IMG/VR virus record: IMGVR_UViG_3300008266_000553
Coordinates: 1-21,954 of that record
Reading direction: 5' to 3' (one strand)
Source of the DNA: a virus
DNA: 21,954 nt
The translations under genes and the position numbers were made by a program. Below the pieces are notes generated by a model. That model ran no database searches, was not told the DNA's origin, and was given only the letters and a program-made list of their open reading frames with translations. Each line of letters opens with the position of its first letter. Within the stretch, counting starts at the first letter, position 1. Shown here piece after piece: positions 8,445-15,925 of this stretch.

Positions 8445-11400
8445 TATTCTTGTGTAGGGAACACTCCGGTGGGTCCAAACCTTTCAATAAATTTATCCAA
8501 GCCAGTATTGCCCGGTCTTAAACCAAAATAAAATAAGAATGGGGTTGATAAAATTTGTTTACTACCACTATAATAATTCTCAGTTCTTCTAATTAAGAAA
8601 TCGTTAGTATAATCCCACGCAATTGAATGCCATTGTCCTGCAGTACCGTATCTTGTATAAAGTGTACCCAAATATGCAGTTATTTCTGTGCCTGAGGTAG
8701 AACCACTAGTCACATATAAATAAGTGAATCCTGGATATTCACTATCGTATATGGTATGATTATCAGGGTCAGGAGAAACCACCACAACATCATAAGGTAA
8801 TTCATTTGTTGCATTACCGGTATTTCCTGTAAATGTTTCACCAGGGAACGTATATGTCATCGGTAATAACAAATATTGGTCTGAAGAATCATTTGGTGAA
8901 CCTGTTAAACTGTACGCGTAAGTCATTCCTTGTAAAGGTTGAACTTGAATTTGTGTAAAATCCCAATGTTGATTTAGTGTGTTATCTCCAAATCCACTGG
9001 CATTTTTTTCCCATAAATAAAAAGGAACAGGTTGCGAAGATTCAGTTAATCTACCTTGTACATGATTTCCACTATAGTCAATATGTGTAGGTTCATTCAA
9101 ACAAGCACGTATTCTCTCACCATCTTCAGTAAAATCAAATGTTACTGGTAATGGTCCGTTTGGTTTACCTCCACTCATATATGTTCCGGGTGTACCGTCA
9201 CCATCCGTACTAAATACGTCAGGATAAAATTCGGGGTCTAATAATTGATACGAATAACCGAGGTATTTAGGGTTTTGTAAATCAAATTCTTCAATACCTA
9301 CTTCATTATTAATTGATATTAATTGTAAAACATCACCGTTCATTACTCTTCTGTATCCTGAAAATCCGGTATTATCAAAAAAATCATTTATATTATATGA
9401 CGCATTTGTGACATCAAGTCTGTAATTTATATTAAGTCCTTGTATTTCACCAAAACTTTTAAACGATGTTGGTCCAATTTGTCTAGACACAGAACAATTA
9501 GGGTCTACACTTGGGTCAGTACATATTTCTTTAATGAACTCATCTCGAGGACCCAAATCAACAAATGTTGTTGGTCTATTTATTTTTTTCTCTCCTCCAT
9601 ACCAATTGGAACCCCATGTATTTGTTGCGTCTTCATATCTACATGACCTATAATAAAATCTTGATTGGTCTGTAATCCATTTAACAACATCGGTACAATA
9701 TTTTGTGTTATTTCTCCTCTTATTTTTCGCCTTAAATGCAAAGAAATACAAAGAACCAGATAACCAATTATTTATAAAACTATAATTGGCAATACCCCCA
9801 CAAAATAATTTTGCGACTCTTTTTCTTTTTCTAAATTCACTAAGTATATCAATTAATCTCCAAAAAGTTTGTGACCCTGGTACAATATAAAAAACACCGT
9901 TACTAAATTCAGATACACCTGATTTCGTAATTTTACCTCTAAGGTAGCCATCCCACAATCTTGGAAGAGGTACTAGCATGTCATCAAAATAAACAAAATT
10001 AGGACCACCTTTTTTTGATGAATAACAAACATTAAGATTATAAATGTCACTAACCACTGTGGCGTATATTTGAGTCCCCGGAGTATAACTACCAGGTAAA
10101 ACATATGACCTACCATCATCATCACTAACTGAAAACCTATCACCAAATCCACCGATATCAGTACTTAAATTACCGGTAGAAGTGATATAATAATTAATCA
10201 AATTTTCATTGTACGGTGAATCGTACAAATTACAACCAGATTCAATTTCCGCGGTAATCGCTAATGATAGGTCAGTTTCTGTACATCCAGAGTTTGCTAA
10301 TATAATTGGAACAGTTCTTCCTGTTGGTACTGCAGGATATGGTGGATTTAAATCTATAAAGGCATTATCTTCATCATAAAATGTAATATTTTCATAATCA
10401 ATAATAATTGAACTAGTTGTTATTGACGGTGACACCGTATTTGGTGAAGTACCTCCGGTATGTACAACAGTAAGATTACCAAAAATTTTTGTACAATTTG
10501 GTGCAATGGTGAATTGATTGGGATTAGTAATTGTTAATGTTGCACCAGATGGACCAAACGTACCTCCAGATAAACTCTGAAAAAAAGTTGTTGCACTAAT
10601 TGGAAAAGGTATATTGTAAGGCACTCCATTATAAACTAAACTTAAATTTGATATTCCACCATACGCACTGAAATTATATGTGTAACTTTTCCAATAAATA
10701 GGTGACGCTTGTACACGATCACTTAAGATATTGAAAAACTTATTTCCACTAAATATACTAGCATTCGAATTATATGTGATTGCAATATAATTATTTATGT
10801 TTTGATAAAAATGTGCCAAAGATGTGTACCCGGAAGTATAGTATTGGTTATTTTGTGATGCTAATACAATATCTAAATTAGGGTCCGAACAATTTACACA
10901 ATTACCTTCAGTAGATGCGGAAAAAATAAAATTACTCATAGGTAATGTCCCATTTTGTGTTCTACCTGTATTATTTATTAAAAATGTACCAACGTAACAC
11001 GGATTTGCCACTGGTGATCCGGTTAAAATTGGTGGTAAATTATTTGCGTCATTTTCATCAGTACACTCATCACATTCGGGATACGATATTAAATGTAAAG
11101 TTTTTTGTGACCTTTCTTGTATATTTAATCCCCAATTTTTTAATAGAAGTGAAAGTTTTCTTGTTGGTGATTCATCGATAGAACATGCGAGTCCCATTAT
11201 TGATTTAACAGCAGCATTAAAAAAACCTAATTTTACTATATTTAGAAAATATTCAATATATAATAAAATATCAGCAATTAATAAACTAAAAGTGTAATTC
11301 TTAACAGCAAAATTTACAGGAAAAGTATTAACTGAAGAGTCACAATCTTCTTCTTCCGCAGGAACAATTTCTTTAATACCTAAAAATTGTTCTTTTTTAA

Positions 11401-12763
11401 CATTGTAGTCAGTTTCATACGAATTTTGAAAAGAAGATACTGTGTAGACTTTATTGTAGGTAAATCTATAAAAATAATCTTGTGGGTACCAAAAACCATC
11501 AACATTATTTAAAATATCTGACTGACCATAAAAAGGATAATCATCGTAATTTGTAGACCACGCATATGATTTTGTCGATTCGTCAGGATATGTAAAAGTA
11601 CTAACATGTTCTTTAATGTTAGGGACTAAATAACTTCCGGTTGTCCTAACCCTACCTAAACTCTCATTTTTAATTGTAAATCTAAATCTTTGAACAGCCG
11701 ACGTTGGTATACCTTTATTTGGGTCGTTGCTATATTCATTTTCACCAAATTCATTTGTTACGAGATAATCCATATTCATATCTACGGACATCATAAATGA
11801 ACCATTTTCATCAATATCTTCATCCAACTCCACTTCTTCTAATATTGGCCTACTCTGCGAATCTTTTTTTGATGTAAATCTAATTGTTTCTATTTGACCC
11901 TTTTCAGATGTCATCATACATTTTCGACCCATTTTCTTTCTGGGTCTGCAATTTTTATTAACTGAATTTTTTCCCGTATCAGAAAATGTCCCTCCAATAA
12001 GATATGCTTTAGGTTGTATTGTAATTCCTTGGTCGGCTAAATCAAAATCTGTTCTTGTTAGACCGATTTCACATAATTCGACGTTACCCCAAAAAGGTAC
12101 AACTTCTATTGTTTGTTCAAATGTTATAATTTGAGGAAGTGACGCAAGGTCTGGTGATGATTTGAATTTATACGTCGTCATAAATTGATCAACGCCCGCA
12201 CCTTGAGCAATAAAATCATCAGGCCTTAATGAAAAACAACCAATGTCAGATAAATCAACATCAACGTGTAATGTCTGTTGTCCAACCGGAACACCCCATA
12301 TCATGAAATCTCCGGATTCATTTGTTTTAACTGTGTACTTGTAATATTTTTCGTAAACTTCAAGTACTTCTTCTCTAGTTAAAATATCTAATTGGTCAGG
12401 AAAAGTACCCGTGGGTTCATGTCCACCATGTTGTCTTCTTGATGGTAATAAATTATACTTATAACCACCATCGTTTGTATCATCAGTTGCAGTATATGGA
12501 TATAAAGCAGAAATAACGGGGTCATCGGCATCTTCATCAGCCAGTGGAATAAAAATAGAAACCCTTGCATTGGGTATTCCAAACCCATTATTTGCGGAAA
12601 TTCTACCTACAACGACGCCATAGTCGGAACATAATGACCTATAAACATCAACTTGTGAAAATTTTAAAGATAAAATTTCCAATAAATCGTAATCCTGTTT
12701 AAGTTCAACTGTTACTTTTTGGTCCTTACCAATATTTGTCGAAATTCTGTGCTTTTGTATCAT
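8444..12763 (-). CDS. Giant baseplate/tail structural protein with carboxypeptidase-regulatory-like domain, 1439 aa
   Basis: The gene directly downstream of gp6, the place of gene 7 in T4 (gp7 is about 1030 residues), so a wedge protein is plausible, but sequence identity with gp7 is not evident. Residues 48-170 show a carboxypeptidase-regulatory-like beta-sandwich: YGVVVGRISANNGFGIPNAR, VSIFIPLAD, then after an insertion TNESGDFMIWGVPVGQQTL. A second 'DENGSF' turn is near 318-323. A hydrophobic stretch at about 481-527 could be a buried helical bundle or membrane-active segment. Two CxxC pairs occur (CDEC 564-567; CVNC 622-625). A basic aromatic region follows mid-protein (RKRKRVAKLFCGG) and the C-terminal third is rich in TGN/SGxT strings. 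The ATG is preceded by TATTTATTATAAGA with no Shine-Dalgarno sequence. It ends by overlapping the next gene by one base. Confidence 0.88.
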   Translation of the reverse strand: MIQKHRISTNIGKDQKVTVELKQDYDLLEILSLKFSQVDVYRSLCSDYGVVVGRISANNGFGIPNARVSIFIPLADEDADDPVISALYPYTATDDTNDGGYKYNLLPSRRQHGGHEPTGTFPDQLDILTREEVLEVYEKYYKYTVKTNESGDFMIWGVPVGQQTLHVDVDLSDIGCFSLRPDDFIAQGAGVDQFMTTYKFKSSPDLASLPQIITFEQTIEVVPFWGNVELCEIGLTRTDFDLADQGITIQPKAYLIGGTFSDTGKNSVNKNCRPRKKMGRKCMMTSEKGQIETIRFTSKKDSQSRPILEEVELDEDIDENGSFMMSVDMNMDYLVTNEFGENEYSNDPNKGIPTSAVQRFRFTIKNESLGRVRTTGSYLVPNIKEHVSTFTYPDESTKSYAWSTNYDDYPFYGQSDILNNVDGFWYPQDYFYRFTYNKVYTVSSFQNSYETDYNVKKEQFLGIKEIVPAEEEDCDSSVNTFPVNFAVKNYTFSLLIADILLYIEYFLNIVKLGFFNAAVKSIMGLACSIDESPTRKLSLLLKNWGLNIQERSQKTLHLISYPECDECTDENDANNLPPILTGSPVANPCYVGTFLINNTGRTQNGTLPMSNFIFSASTEGNCVNCSDPNLDIVLASQNNQYYTSGYTSLAHFYQNINNYIAITYNSNASIFSGNKFFNILSDRVQASPIYWKSYTYNFSAYGGISNLSLVYNGVPYNIPFPISATTFFQSLSGGTFGPSGATLTITNPNQFTIAPNCTKIFGNLTVVHTGGTSPNTVSPSITTSSIIIDYENITFYDEDNAFIDLNPPYPAVPTGRTVPIILANSGCTETDLSLAITAEIESGCNLYDSPYNENLINYYITSTGNLSTDIGGFGDRFSVSDDDGRSYVLPGSYTPGTQIYATVVSDIYNLNVCYSSKKGGPNFVYFDDMLVPLPRLWDGYLRGKITKSGVSEFSNGVFYIVPGSQTFWRLIDILSEFRKRKRVAKLFCGGIANYSFINNWLSGSLYFFAFKAKNKRRNNTKYCTDVVKWITDQSRFYYRSCRYEDATNTWGSNWYGGEKKINRPTTFVDLGPRDEFIKEICTDPSVDPNCSVSRQIGPTSFKSFGEIQGLNINYRLDVTNASYNINDFFDNTGFSGYRRVMNGDVLQLISINNEVGIEEFDLQNPKYLGYSYQLLDPEFYPDVFSTDGDGTPGTYMSGGKPNGPLPVTFDFTEDGERIRACLNEPTHIDYSGNHVQGRLTESSQPVPFYLWEKNASGFGDNTLNQHWDFTQIQVQPLQGMTYAYSLTGSPNDSSDQYLLLPMTYTFPGETFTGNTGNATNELPYDVVVVSPDPDNHTIYDSEYPGFTYLYVTSGSTSGTEITAYLGTLYTRYGTAGQWHSIAWDYTNDFLIRRTENYYSGSKQILSTPFLFYFGLRPGNTGLDKFIERFGPTGVFPTQE

Positions 12764-12817
12764 TCTTATAATAAATAGAAACGATGTTATTTTCTATTAA
12801 AATAAATAAAAATGATT
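12764..12817 (-). other. 54-base gap between gp6-like gene and giant gene, with weak hairpin
   Basis: One of the longer gaps in the tail module. It holds an AT-rich 8-bp inverted repeat, AATAGAAA at 12774-12781 against TTTCTATT at 12791-12798 with a 9-base loop, not followed by a T-run on the minus strand, so it is not a convincing terminator. A TATTTATTATA element sits just before the downstream ATG. The gap may hold a promoter or an RNA-processing site between the gp6-like and giant genes; I cannot decide which. Confidence 0.3.
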
Positions 12818-14650
12818 TTAAAATGTAGTCGTAGCTAAAGTTTTAACTCTAATTCTTATATCTTTATTAGGGAATCTAATTTGATAAATTTGATTAGATT
12901 TCATAAATATAGTTGAATCTGATTGTTGAATTTCTTTAGTAATACTGTCTTTATATGATTGAGACACTTCAGCGGTTGAGTATTCTCCTCCTATATTATT
13001 AAAAACCCTTGTGTCGATGACGTTAGCAACTCCGCCAACATTTCCTATCATTTTATTCAAATCACCAACAAGTAAAGGGTCACCCATTTTTCTTTTATCT
13101 ATGGAGAAATATGTAGTAATTTCTTGAATTACAGATTTAAGTATATCCGTTTGACTTTCATTTTTATCTAAAACTAAATCAATTTCTAAAGCTAAATCAA
13201 TAACCTCACCTGTCACGATATCGATATAATCGTTTAACATTCTATACTCTGTTAAGTAATTTGAAATGTTATTTTTAAGTGTATCTGAAACTATATCAGT
13301 AAGATTACCATCTTGGTCATATGACAATAATTTAATTCTAACTTTATTGTCCTCTTCCATAACATTTACTTTAGCAGGCGCTCCGTAAGTTGATGGCATA
13401 TTTTCAATTAAAGATTTGTAATCATTTAATGTTACCGCTCTGTTCTGAGCAGCAAAATTATATGCAATCATGTTTCTCATTTCTTCAATTGTCGGTTGAT
13501 CCGCACCCCCAATTGCTGGTGTTACGTTTGTAACCGTTAAAGATTGAATAACCTGAGTATTTGTGTTTGAATTAGGTCCTTGAACATTAAATTCAACGTT
13601 ATCTACACTAGTTATTACACTAACACCTAAATTACTATCCTTACCACCACCAACTCTATATTTTACGAAAACAGTTGTATTTGCTTTAGGTGTTCTACCC
13701 AATGATAAATTATTGAGATAGGTACCTAAATTAACTTTCATATTACCTTCAATAAAACTATCTAAATTTTCCATAGGGTCAACCGCACCTGAACCAAATG
13801 TCAATGAAAAGTAATTTTCGGGAGTATATTCTGTGATAAACTTATTTTCTACTTTTATGTAATCACCCGCAATAAAATTAGATGTATCTGACGCTTGAGT
13901 TGGATTTGGTACAAAAACTTTATCTTGAACTAAAGATTTAACTTCATACCACCTATTTGTTTGTGAAGTAAATTCGTTTGATGTTGGATTACCCCCGAAT
14001 GATGTCCCTTCTTTATGAATAACCGAAGTGACACCTAAAACATTTTGTTCTGGTAAATACAATTTCAAGAAAGGTTTTTGGTCTAATTCTGTAATTACTC
14101 TTCTGTATATTCTTGATACCCCGTTTACCACAGGTTCTCTTTTTACGATTGTATATGAAATTAATTTATTATTACCATCAAAATTTGGTATTTTTAATCT
14201 ATTAGGTTCACCCCTACTATTAAATGGTTTTGAGAAATCAATATCTTCAATTGTTTCAAATATTTGACCTCCTCCTGAAACTTGAGCACCACTTTTTAAC
14301 ACACCAAGATATCTTTCATCTTCCTTATCTCCTCTAACCGGAACATTTACAGAAAAATCACACAACGCCACTGAAGGTCTGTTACCCGGTAATCTCATTC
14401 CATATGTTTTTGCAATATGAAATAGTGATTGTCTCTGTTGAGCAAAATCCAACATTGTTTCTTGCCAAACTCTGTCTATATGAAAGTGTAAATTATCCGC
14501 AACCGCAGCATTTATATCTAAAAGAACTGAATATATTGATGCGTCATTAGTATTTTTAACTAAGTCAGGATAATATTCTTTCGACATATTAACCAACTCT
14601 TGTCTTAAACCCGCAAAATCTCTAATAGCGTATGATATCTTTTTTGCCAT
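12818..14650 (-). CDS. 6: Baseplate wedge protein, gp6-like / baseplate J family
   Basis: In T4-like phages gp6 forms the dimeric ring core of the baseplate wedge around the hub and is related to the J protein of simple contractile tails. Here the N-terminal region (residues 1-110) has the pattern typical of that family: ISYAIRDFAGLRQELVNMSK, ASIYSVLLDINAAVADNLHF, then DRVWQETMLDFAQQRQSLF and AKTYGMRLPGNRPS. The C-terminal part carries the baseplate-J-like signature GGADQPTIEEMRNM (381-394) and AAQNRAVTLNDYKSLIENMP (400-419), followed by an alternating beta/alpha region. The length of 610 residues is close to T4 gp6 (660). It starts one base after the stop of the gp25-like gene, its known structural partner in the wedge, and is followed by a 54-base gap. 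I see no frameshift or missing segment. Confidence 0.93.
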   Translation of the reverse strand: MAKKISYAIRDFAGLRQELVNMSKEYYPDLVKNTNDASIYSVLLDINAAVADNLHFHIDRVWQETMLDFAQQRQSLFHIAKTYGMRLPGNRPSVALCDFSVNVPVRGDKEDERYLGVLKSGAQVSGGGQIFETIEDIDFSKPFNSRGEPNRLKIPNFDGNNKLISYTIVKREPVVNGVSRIYRRVITELDQKPFLKLYLPEQNVLGVTSVIHKEGTSFGGNPTSNEFTSQTNRWYEVKSLVQDKVFVPNPTQASDTSNFIAGDYIKVENKFITEYTPENYFSLTFGSGAVDPMENLDSFIEGNMKVNLGTYLNNLSLGRTPKANTTVFVKYRVGGGKDSNLGVSVITSVDNVEFNVQGPNSNTNTQVIQSLTVTNVTPAIGGADQPTIEEMRNMIAYNFAAQNRAVTLNDYKSLIENMPSTYGAPAKVNVMEEDNKVRIKLLSYDQDGNLTDIVSDTLKNNISNYLTEYRMLNDYIDIVTGEVIDLALEIDLVLDKNESQTDILKSVIQEITTYFSIDKRKMGDPLLVGDLNKMIGNVGGVANVIDTRVFNNIGGEYSTAEVSQSYKDSITKEIQQSDSTIFMKSNQIYQIRFPNKDIRIRVKTLATTTF

Positions 14651-14651
14651 A

Positions 14652-15104
14652 TTATATGTTTATAATTATAAAATCGGATGACGCAAATGCACCGTTATTT
14701 ACCGTATAATCGATTTTAACTCTAGCGGTATACGGTTTAGCAGATGATGACGAGGCTCTAAATAATCTTGTGTCCTCATCTTCCATTGCTCCATAATCTA
14801 AATCTTCATCATTTTCCGCTGATAATACTTCGATTGAATTAATGTCCAAATTTGGTATATACTTTCTAACCGCTTCTCTTATTTCTTCTTCTATTTGTGC
14901 GTGTGATATGAAATCGTTTTGTTCAAAAATATATTCATATATTCTTGTACCAAAATCAGGTAAATAATATCTGGTACCTTTTCTTGTCAGAATAAGATGT
15001 AATAAGTTAGCTCTAACTTCTCTTTCAGGTGATTCAGTTAATTTTAAAAAATCACCTTTTAAACTGTCTCTAAATGGATAATCTATACCGTATGTTACCG
15101 CCAT
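14652..15104 (-). CDS. 25: Baseplate wedge protein, gp25-like
   Basis: gp25 is the small conserved wedge protein at which sheath polymerisation starts in contractile tails; TssE of type VI secretion is its relative. The N-terminus GIDYPFRDSLKG is typical, and residues 24-54 contain the family core: ESPEREVRANLLHLILTRKG followed by TRYYLPDFGTRIYE, including the Glu-Arg 'EPR-like' element and the LLxTxxGxR motif. The following helix IEEEIREAVRKYIPNLDINS also matches. The protein is 150 residues against 132 in T4; the extra length is an acidic insertion (about 98-112, ENDEDLDYGAMEDEDT) and a short Ser-rich stretch. It starts after a 30-base gap and is one base from the gp6-like start, so both wedge partners are likely made together. 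No Shine-Dalgarno sequence; the element TATTTATTGATATG overlaps the start. Confidence 0.95.
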   Translation of the reverse strand: MAVTYGIDYPFRDSLKGDFLKLTESPEREVRANLLHLILTRKGTRYYLPDFGTRIYEYIFEQNDFISHAQIEEEIREAVRKYIPNLDINSIEVLSAENDEDLDYGAMEDEDTRLFRASSSSAKPYTARVKIDYTVNNGAFASSDFIIINI

Positions 15105-15134
15105 ATCAATAAATATAAAGAAGAATAAAATTAA

Positions 15135-15662
15135 TTATAACGAATGAGGTTTATACCCATTAAATTGACAATTCAAATATTCGGTAGAATTATCTTTTAT
15201 TCCTCTCAAATATTTAAATTCTTCATTTGACCAAAATACATTTGAATTAGTAACACTTTCAAGACCATGTTCTGTTCTTTTAACTAACAATTTTTTGAAA
15301 TTTTTTCTTCTTAAATCTTGAGTTATTGTCATTTTTTCACCAATCCTAATTAAACTCGGGTCAATTTTTTTAATAAAAAATCTTTCGTATTTTAAAAACA
15401 ATCTAACTTTTTTAAAAAATCTAAGTATTGGATTTTTAATTGGTGGTGAAGGTTTAAGTATTTTATGAAACAAAGGTATTAATACGGGTGGTGTTGCGTT
15501 TACCATATATGAATAATCAATTAAATCTTGTTCTATTTCATATTCTATTGATTCAGGTTCATAATTGTTAATCACATAATTAAAATATATTTGGAATTTT
15601 GTGCACAAAAAAGGATACATTCTATCCGCATTTTTTTTACTTAAAATTTGTACTTTTTTCAT
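15135..15662 (-). CDS. Hypothetical protein, 175 aa, first gene after the terminator
   Basis: Complete frame starting MKKVQILSKKNADRMYPFLC. It is basic overall, with a Lys/Arg/Phe-rich middle (about 85-105, FFKKVRLFLKYERFFIKKID) preceded by a Pro-rich segment (PLFHKILKPSPPIKNP). A helical or nucleic-acid- or membrane-touching segment is possible but not demonstrated. I do not recognise the family. It is the first gene after the terminator that closes the nrdJ operon and lies 30 bases before the gp25-like gene, so it probably heads the tail operon; the 37 bases before it are AT-rich with TATATATAATATAG and could contain its promoter. It might be a baseplate or tail assembly factor by location, or an unrelated regulator; the sequence does not decide. 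Confidence 0.8.
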   Translation of the reverse strand: MKKVQILSKKNADRMYPFLCTKFQIYFNYVINNYEPESIEYEIEQDLIDYSYMVNATPPVLIPLFHKILKPSPPIKNPILRFFKKVRLFLKYERFFIKKIDPSLIRIGEKMTITQDLRRKNFKKLLVKRTEHGLESVTNSNVFWSNEEFKYLRGIKDNSTEYLNCQFNGYKPHSL

Positions 15663-15699
15663 ACTATATTATATATAAAACTCATTTTATAGTAAATTA

Positions 15700-15724
15700 A
15701 AAAACCCATAAATTATGGGTTTTT
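15700..15724 (-). terminator. Factor-independent terminator ending the nrdJ operon
   Basis: A perfect 11-bp inverted repeat, aaaaacccata at 15700-15710 and tatgggttttt at 15714-15724, with a 3-base loop. Read on the minus strand the stem is followed by a T-rich run, as in intrinsic terminators; the A/T flanks make it potentially bidirectional. It overlaps the TAA of the DUF5522 gene and separates the replication/nucleotide genes from the tail genes. Confidence 0.85.
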
Positions 15725-15925
15725 CTTGTTTTTATTATTTTTTATATATTTTGGTTCAAAAGGGCAATGTTTACAACCATTCCCGCAGCAAAACCCTCTT
15801 TTTAAATGAAAAAAAGAAGTCAGAACCATAAGTCCTGACTCCTTGTCGATATAGTAATCGATATTTTCTATTAGTTTATTTGATTGGACACGCACCGGTT
15901 GCACATTCTTGTAATTCCATTTCAT
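15713..15925 (-). CDS. Small cysteine-rich DUF5522 family protein, 70 aa
   Basis: The domain signature is clear: NIDYYIDKESGLMVLTSFFH then LKRGFCCGNGCKHCPFEPKY, the CCGNGCxHCP arrangement of DUF5522, a small uncharacterised family common in Bacteroidota genomes. Cysteines 46, 47, 51 and 54 plus His53 could bind a metal or an Fe-S cluster or act as thiols; the function is unknown. The tail is Lys/Asn-rich. I chose the ATG at 15925; a TTG at 15940 would add five residues. No later Met lies before the conserved core, so the gene must overlap the end of nrdJ by 50 bases out of frame (unless an unusual start is used). AAAGAGG abuts the ATG, too close for a normal ribosome site. Its stop lies inside the terminator hairpin, so it is the last gene of the nrdJ transcript. 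Confidence 0.85.
   Translation of the reverse strand: MKWNYKNVQPVRVQSNKLIENIDYYIDKESGLMVLTSFFHLKRGFCCGNGCKHCPFEPKYIKNNKNKKNP

Noticed and set aside
9769-9776. T4 late promoter octamer TATAAATA on the minus strand
   Set aside because: It is inside the 1439-residue coding sequence far from any gene start, and I found no such octamer in the gaps between genes; a chance match in AT-rich DNA is likely.
12774-12798. Hairpin in the gap after the gp6-like gene as a terminator
   Set aside because: Stem is only 8 bp, almost all A/T, and no T-run follows it on the transcribed strand; kept only as a weak structure.
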